Shown piece by piece: positions 59,639 through 64,000 of a stretch of 64,000 nucleotides of DNA. The translations under genes and the position numbers were made by a program. The stretch comes from Thalassobius sp047123305 (lineage in GTDB: Bacteria; Pseudomonadota; Alphaproteobacteria; Rhodobacterales; Rhodobacteraceae), in the NCBI RefSeq assembly GCF_047123305.1, contig NZ_CP138918.1, positions 868,001-932,000 on the forward strand, written 5' to 3'. How positions within the stretch are numbered: the stretch's first letter is position 1; every line of letters starts with the position of its first letter. The notes under the pieces were generated by a model. It was not told where the DNA came from and did no database searches. It was given only the letters and a program-made list of their open reading frames with translations.

Positions 59639-60997
59639 ATGACCCGTTCCCCTACCCCCTCCCTTGCCGAGCTGAACCAAGCCCTTCTGAAAGCGGCGAA
59701 AGACGCTGGCGCCGATGCGGCGGATGCAATGGCGGTGGCAGGCACCTCGGTCAATATCGACGTGCGCAACGGGGTTCTGGAACAGGCGGAACGGTCGGAA
59801 GGCACTGACATTGGCCTGCGTGTCTTTGTTGGCCAGCGTCAGGCCAATGTCTCGGCCTCGGACACCCGCCCCGACACATTGCGGGCCATGGCCGAACGCG
59901 CCGTTGCGATGGCCAAAGAAGCGCCGGAAGATCCCCATATCGGCCTGGCCGATGCCGATCAACTGGCAACCTCCTGGGATGTCGACGCGCTGGAACTCTA
60001 TGACCCAACCGCCGAACCAGACCCCGCCGCGCTGCAAGAGGATGCCCGCCGCGCCGAAGCCGCAGCAAGCGCCGTAGAGGGTGTCACGCAGGTGCAATCC
60101 GCATCGGCCGCCTATGGCAGCCGCGAGGTCCATCTTGCCGCCAGCAATGGGTTTGCGGGCGGCTACATGCGCTCGGACCGCGCGACCAGCTGTGTGGCCA
60201 TCGCCGGCGAAGGCACCGGGATGGAGCGGGACCACGATGGCGACATGCGGATCTTTCAATCCGACCTGCGCAGCCCCGAAGACATCGGCGAAACCGCCGC
60301 CCAGCGCTGCGTCGAACGGATTGGCGCCCGTAAGCCGCAGACCGGCACCTATCCGGTGCTGTTTGACGAACGCATTTCCTCCTCGCTTATCGGACATTTG
60401 CTGGCCGCCGCCAATGGCAGCGCGATTGCGCGCGGCTCTTCATGGTTGCTGGGGGCCGATGGCACGCAGGTTCTGCCCAAAGGGATCGACCTGCTCGAAG
60501 ACCCGCATCGCGCCCGCACCGCCGGATCACGCCCCTTCGATGCCGAAGGCCTGCCAACCCAGAAGCGCAAAATCGTTGAGGACGGTGTGCTGACCGGTTG
60601 GACGCTGGATCTGGCCACCGCCCGCAAGCTGGGCCTGCAATCCACCGGCAACGCGGCCCGTGGCACCTCGGCCCCGCCGACACCCAGCCCTTGGAACATT
60701 GCCCTAACCCAAGGCACGGCCAGCCGCGATGACCTGCTGGCGCAGATGGGCACCGGCCTGTTAGTGACTTCGATGATCGGCTCCACCATCAATCCCAACA
60801 CCGGCGATTATTCCCGTGGTGCGGCGGGTTTCTGGGTCGAAAATGGCGAGATTCAGTATCCGGTCAATGAATGTACCATCGCAGGCAACCTGCGGGACAT
60901 TCTGAAACGGATCATTCCAGCCAATGACGCCCGTCTGCACCTGAGCCGCGTTGTGCCATCGCTGCTGGTTGAGGGGATGACCCTTGCCGGCGACTGA
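59639..60997 (+). CDS. pmbA: TldD/PmbA family metalloprotease (PmbA-like)
   Basis: 452 residues of the TldD/PmbA family, which in E. coli forms a TldD-TldE complex that processes microcin B17 and degrades CcdA. Blocks seen: NGVLEQAERSEG and VGQRQANVS near the N-terminus, TYPVLFDERISSSLIGHLL in the middle, and SPWNIAL and SMIGSTINPNTGDYSRGAAGFWVENGEI towards the end. PmbA/TldE lacks the HExxxH motif of TldD, as here. No TldD partner is in the window. Overlaps the next gene by 14 bp, so it is coupled to cysQ. Confidence 0.9.
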   Translation: MTRSPTPSLAELNQALLKAAKDAGADAADAMAVAGTSVNIDVRNGVLEQAERSEGTDIGLRVFVGQRQANVSASDTRPDTLRAMAERAVAMAKEAPEDPHIGLADADQLATSWDVDALELYDPTAEPDPAALQEDARRAEAAASAVEGVTQVQSASAAYGSREVHLAASNGFAGGYMRSDRATSCVAIAGEGTGMERDHDGDMRIFQSDLRSPEDIGETAAQRCVERIGARKPQTGTYPVLFDERISSSLIGHLLAAANGSAIARGSSWLLGADGTQVLPKGIDLLEDPHRARTAGSRPFDAEGLPTQKRKIVEDGVLTGWTLDLATARKLGLQSTGNAARGTSAPPTPSPWNIALTQGTASRDDLLAQMGTGLLVTSMIGSTINPNTGDYSRGAAGFWVENGEIQYPVNECTIAGNLRDILKRIIPANDARLHLSRVVPSLLVEGMTLAGD

Positions 60998-61784
60998 TCT
61001 GGACCTGTTGATCCACGCTGCCCGTGCGGCGGGAGAAACAGCACTGAAATTCAGCGGCCCTCAGGCCAAGGCCTGGGACAAACCCGATGACCTTGGCCCA
61101 GTGACCGAGGCGGATCTGGCGGTGAACGCGGTGCTGCACCGGGAACTGACCGGTGCGCGCAGGGACTATGGCTGGCTGTCCGAAGAGAGCGAGGACAGCG
61201 AGAAGCGCTTGGGTCAGGACCGGGTCTTTATCGTTGACCCCATCGACGGCACCCGCAGTTTCATTCAGGGCGCGGCCTATTGGGCGCATTCCATTGCCAT
61301 CGCCGAACAGGGTGAGGTCACCGCCGCTGTGGTCTATCTGCCCGAAGTGGACCGGCTGTATGCTGCGGGACGTGGACTTGGCGCGACCCTCAACGGCACG
61401 CCGATTTCGGTGTCGCAGCGCCAGCAGGTCGAAGGGGCCTCTGTCCTTGCGGCCAAACCGAATTACACCGCGCACCACTGGGTTGAGGGCAAGGTGCCCG
61501 ATGTGGAACGGGTCTACCGCCCGTCACTGGCCTACCGGCTTAGCCTGGTGGCCCAGGGCCGGTTTGACGCCATGCTGACGCTGCGCGACAGCTGGGAGTG
61601 GGATATCGCCGCCGGCTCCCTGATCCTGACAGAGGCAGGCGCAACCGTGACCGACATTTATGGCCATCCTCTGCGTTTCAACAATCCGCACCCGCAAGTA
61701 AGGGGGGTGGTCGCCGCCGGCCCCGCGCTGCACGCGGGGCTGTCATCACGTTTGGTCACTTCGCAGCCCAAGGGAGAGGTCTGA
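60984..61784 (+). CDS. CysQ-type 3'(2'),5'-bisphosphate nucleotidase / inositol monophosphatase family
   Basis: 266 residues. The metal-binding residues are Glu67-Glu68 in SEESED, Asp85 and Asp88 in DPIDGT, and Asp in WEWDIAAG. This family hydrolyses inositol phosphates or 3'-phosphoadenosine 5'-phosphate; in alphaproteobacteria the copy beside DUF4170 and waaA is usually annotated CysQ. The start overlaps pmbA by 14 bp. The stop TGA is directly followed by the ATG of the rhodanese gene. Confidence 0.87.
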   Translation: MPATDLDLLIHAARAAGETALKFSGPQAKAWDKPDDLGPVTEADLAVNAVLHRELTGARRDYGWLSEESEDSEKRLGQDRVFIVDPIDGTRSFIQGAAYWAHSIAIAEQGEVTAAVVYLPEVDRLYAAGRGLGATLNGTPISVSQRQQVEGASVLAAKPNYTAHHWVEGKVPDVERVYRPSLAYRLSLVAQGRFDAMLTLRDSWEWDIAAGSLILTEAGATVTDIYGHPLRFNNPHPQVRGVVAAGPALHAGLSSRLVTSQPKGEV

Positions 61785-62177
61785 ATGGCAATTGGATACA
61801 AACAGATGTTGGCCGAGGCGCAGGCCGAGGTGACGTCGCTGAGTCACGAAGAGGCCGCAGCCAGGCTGAATGATCCTGAGGTCGTGTTTGTCGATATCCG
61901 TGATCCAAGAGAGTTGGAGCGCGATGGCTTCATTCCGGATGCAAAACACGCCCCGCGCGGGATGCTTGAGTTTTGGATCGACCCCGAAAGCCCCTATCAC
62001 AAAGCCTGGTTCGCCACAGACCAAACCTTTCTATTCTATTGCGCCTCTGGCTGGCGGTCGCTGCTGGCCGCACAGGTGGCGCAACGGATGGGTCTGAAAA
62101 CTGCCTCCCTCAAAGGGGGGTTTGGCGATTGGCGCTGTGCCGACCTGCCCGTGGCGCAACGCACAGCGCGCAGCTGA
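61785..62177 (+). CDS. Rhodanese-domain protein
   Basis: 130 residues forming one rhodanese domain with the catalytic Cys86 in FLFYCASGWRS; VVFVDIRDPRELERDGFIPDAKHAPRGML is the N-terminal CH2A block. Transfers sulfane sulfur to an unknown acceptor. The active-site loop has CASGWRS, close to the usual six-residue loop. Begins at the base after the cysQ stop, so it is part of the pmbA-cysQ unit. Role within this envelope cluster unknown. Confidence 0.9.
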   Translation: MAIGYKQMLAEAQAEVTSLSHEEAAARLNDPEVVFVDIRDPRELERDGFIPDAKHAPRGMLEFWIDPESPYHKAWFATDQTFLFYCASGWRSLLAAQVAQRMGLKTASLKGGFGDWRCADLPVAQRTARS

Positions 62178-62242
62178 ACCATCGCCTTGCAGCGCAGCGG
62201 CCAAGCGCCTAAATTGCCGTCAATCTTTCAGGAGACCTCCTC

Positions 62243-62485
62243 ATGACCCAACGCCTGCACCTTGTTTTCGGTGGTGAACTTGTCGATCCGTCCAAAAACG
62301 TGTTCAAAGACGTCGATGACATCCATATCGTCGGTATGTTCCCGAACTACCAAGCGGCCTATGACGCCTGGAAAGCCGAAGCGCAAAAGACCGTGGATAA
62401 CGCCCACATGCGGTACTACATCGCGCATATCCACCGTCTGCGCGACGAAGAGCAGGAAGTCTCCACCACCGAAGAACTCGGCTAA
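62243..62485 (+). CDS. DUF4170 protein
   Basis: 80 residues with the family pattern LHLVFGGELVDPSKNVFKDVDDIHIVGMFPNY and AHMRYYIAHIHRL. DUF4170 is a short alphaproteobacterial family that sits between the CysQ and waaA genes, so a role in lipopolysaccharide core synthesis is suspected from context alone. ATG at 62243 follows GGAGACC. Confidence 0.88.
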   Translation: MTQRLHLVFGGELVDPSKNVFKDVDDIHIVGMFPNYQAAYDAWKAEAQKTVDNAHMRYYIAHIHRLRDEEQEVSTTEELG

Positions 62486-62503
62486 ACAACGGCTCGATCC
62501 CTC

Positions 62504-63721
62504 ATGGCGCGGTCCCTCAGTCTTGCGGCCTATATGGCGCTGGCCCGACGTGGATCGCGGCAGGAAGAGGCGTTTGACGCCTCCCGGCCTGAGGGCGAGC
62601 TGATCTGGGCCCATGCGCCCTCATTGGAAAAAGCCGCGGCGCTGATGCAGCTGTTTACCCTGCTCGAAGCGCAGCGCCCCGGCGTCCATCTATTGCTGAC
62701 CACACCGCCCGGCCTGCCGCGCCCGGATCATGTGAAGGGCAATATGCACTGGCAGGTCATCCCTGACGACAGCGTGCCCGACCTCACCCGCTTTTTTGAC
62801 CATTGGCGCCCCGATCTGGGGCTATGGGCCTCGGGTCACTTGCGTCCGGCGGCCATTGAGATGGCAGCGCGACGGGATATGCCTCTGTTCCTGCTGGACG
62901 CCGAAGCCGATGCTCTGGAGGACGCCCGGTTCCGCTGGTTGCCCGACATGAGCCGTTCGGTGCTGCGCCGGTTTGTGCGGATTGTGGCGGTGGATCAGGC
63001 GGCAGCACAACGGCTGGGCCGGATCGGCATTTCTCGCAGCGCTATTCAGGTTGCTGGCCAGATGCAGGAAGGCAGCGCCGCCCTGCCCTGTGATGAAACC
63101 ACCCGCAGCGATTTGGCCAAGTGTTTCGGCAACCGTCCGGTCTGGCTGGCCGCGATGGTGCAGATGGATGAGCTGGGCATGGTTTCGCAGGCGCATAAGG
63201 CCGCGCAGCGCCTGTCGCACCGACAGTTGTTGATCGTGGTGCCCGATGATGAGGCCGACGGCCCCGTTATGGCCGACCGGTTGCGCGGTTGGGGCTGGCG
63301 TGTAGCGGTCTGGTCCGAAGGTGACGATCCGGTGGAGGACACGCAGGTTTTGCTGGCAGATACACATGGCGAAATGGGCCTTTGGTATCGCTTGGCACCG
63401 GTCACCTACATGGGCAGCTCACTGGTCGCGGGCTTTGGCGGTCGTGATCCCTATGAACCTGCCGCGCTTGGCTCCGCCATTCTGTATGGCCCAAATGTGG
63501 GCCGTTACCTGACCGCCTACAGCCGCTTTGTAAAAGCAGGCGCAGCGCGCATCGTCAAAGATGCCGACAGCCTTGCCTCTGCGCTCAGCACGCTGTCTGC
63601 GGCTGATCAGGTGGCTGCGATGGCCCATGCCGGCTGGGAGGTCAGCTCGACAGGGGCGGAAGTGACCGATGAGGTGATCGAGATGATCCAGGACACGCTG
63701 GACCTTGGGGGGCTGGGCTGA
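62504..63721 (+). CDS. waaA: Kdo transferase-like glycosyltransferase (WaaA family)
   Basis: 405 residues with the Glycos_transf_N domain of Kdo transferases: VHLLLTTPPGLPRP, then DHWRPDLGLWASGHLRPAAIEMAARRDMPLFLLDAEAD, and the C-terminal half with VTYMGSSLVAGFGGRDPYEPAALGSAILYGPNVG. Adds 3-deoxy-D-manno-octulosonate to lipid A precursors at the inner membrane. The N-terminal membrane anchor is shorter than in E. coli. The stop overlaps the ATG of lpxK (ATGA-type), so the two are translated together. Confidence 0.88.
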   Translation: MARSLSLAAYMALARRGSRQEEAFDASRPEGELIWAHAPSLEKAAALMQLFTLLEAQRPGVHLLLTTPPGLPRPDHVKGNMHWQVIPDDSVPDLTRFFDHWRPDLGLWASGHLRPAAIEMAARRDMPLFLLDAEADALEDARFRWLPDMSRSVLRRFVRIVAVDQAAAQRLGRIGISRSAIQVAGQMQEGSAALPCDETTRSDLAKCFGNRPVWLAAMVQMDELGMVSQAHKAAQRLSHRQLLIVVPDDEADGPVMADRLRGWGWRVAVWSEGDDPVEDTQVLLADTHGEMGLWYRLAPVTYMGSSLVAGFGGRDPYEPAALGSAILYGPNVGRYLTAYSRFVKAGAARIVKDADSLASALSTLSAADQVAAMAHAGWEVSSTGAEVTDEVIEMIQDTLDLGGLG

Positions 63722-64000
63722 TGCAACCACCCCGTTTCTGGTTCAACCCGGCCAATCGACCCGGCTTGCAAGCCCGTTTGATGGCGCCTCTGGGTGCGCT
63801 TTACGCTCATCTGACCGCGAAACGTGTGGCAAAGGACGCCGGCTACCGGCCCCCTGTGCCAGTGATCTGTGTCGGTAACCTGAACGCGGGCGGAACGGGC
63901 AAAACCCCCACCGCAATTGCCCTGCTGATGATGCTGATGGGCAGCGGCGTGCGCCCCATTGTGGTGTCACGTGGTTATGGCGGCCAGCTGCAGGGACCTG
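63721..64000 (+). CDS. lpxK: Tetraacyldisaccharide 4'-kinase, N-terminal part
   Basis: Phosphorylates lipid A at the 4' position at the inner-membrane face. Cut by the right edge; 93 residues are visible. Family blocks seen are WFNPANRPGLQARLMAPLGALY, VPVICVGNLNAGGTGKTP with the P-loop (GNLNAGGTGKT, about residues 52-62), and VVSRGYGG. The ATG lies in the last base of the waaA stop. Confidence 0.95.
   Translation, partial: MQPPRFWFNPANRPGLQARLMAPLGALYAHLTAKRVAKDAGYRPPVPVICVGNLNAGGTGKTPTAIALLMMLMGSGVRPIVVSRGYGGQLQGP

Overview
The window looks like ordinary chromosome from an alphaproteobacterium of the family Rhodobacteraceae, most likely the Roseobacter group. This is inferred from gene content and order, from the DUF1674, DUF5665, DUF1643, DUF2125 and DUF4170 families, from the ftsK-lolA and DUF4170-waaA-lpxK neighbourhoods, and from the high G+C coding style. 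I see about 66 protein genes, one tRNA-Lys(UUU), no rRNA, no CRISPR array, no integrase or transposase, and no prophage.

Layout. 0-7.8 kb: purine synthesis (purH, cut by the left edge), a heparinase-like gene, rsmB, an SDHAF4-like gene, dapB, rbfA, a phosphodiester glycosidase and truB. 7.9-12.2 kb: an accessory stretch with three RTX (calcium beta-roll) proteins, each with an N-terminal hydrophobic anchor, around DUF1643 and DUF5665 genes. 12.4-19.3 kb: rpsO and pnp, normally neighbours, separated by a PLP decarboxylase with a divergent ArsR-type regulator, a fatty acid hydroxylase/sterol desaturase homologue, a zinc-type COG0523 GTPase and a small DUF6525-like gene. 19.4-21 kb: an A/T-richer pair of glycosyltransferases (GT25, GT11). 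21-31.7 kb: peroxiredoxin, aldehyde dehydrogenase, a kinase-like fusion protein, an RluA-type pseudouridine synthase, RarD, GFA, free methionine sulfoxide reductase, an esterase, thiolase and a gamma-glutamyltransferase homologue. 31.7-41.6 kb: HspQ, an AEC transporter, a lytic transglycosylase lipoprotein, lolA, ftsK, an aminotransferase, an amidase and a UbiH-type hydroxylase. 41.7-44.5 kb: the cytochrome bc1 operon petABC. 44.7-52 kb: an outer-membrane barrel, a frameshifted MFS gene, two GST genes, PaiB, EamA, mtaB and dapF. 52.3 kb: tRNA-Lys. 52.4-64 kb: GFA, a flavoprotein, an MscS channel, HNH, a three-gene SDR/crotonase/acidic-protein operon, DUF2125, pmbA, then the envelope cluster cysQ-rhodanese-DUF4170-waaA-lpxK (lpxK cut by the right edge).

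Genes that work together: dapB, dapF and the DapC-like aminotransferase feed diaminopimelate and lysine synthesis; ftsK and lolA serve division and outer-membrane lipoprotein sorting; waaA, lpxK, the barrel protein and the glycosyltransferases concern the cell surface; petABC with the UbiH-type hydroxylase serve ubiquinol respiration.

The most unusual items are: a kinase-like protein whose C-terminus resembles the C-terminal subdomain of acyl-CoA synthetases; the anchored RTX cluster, in which one gene's Shine-Dalgarno sequence lies in a leader hairpin; an ArsR-type regulator/decarboxylase pair with a repeated TCTATAT element; a crotonase lacking both usual catalytic glutamates; and a DapF with serine at the second catalytic cysteine position. 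I did not find a clear new multi-gene defence or biosynthetic system.
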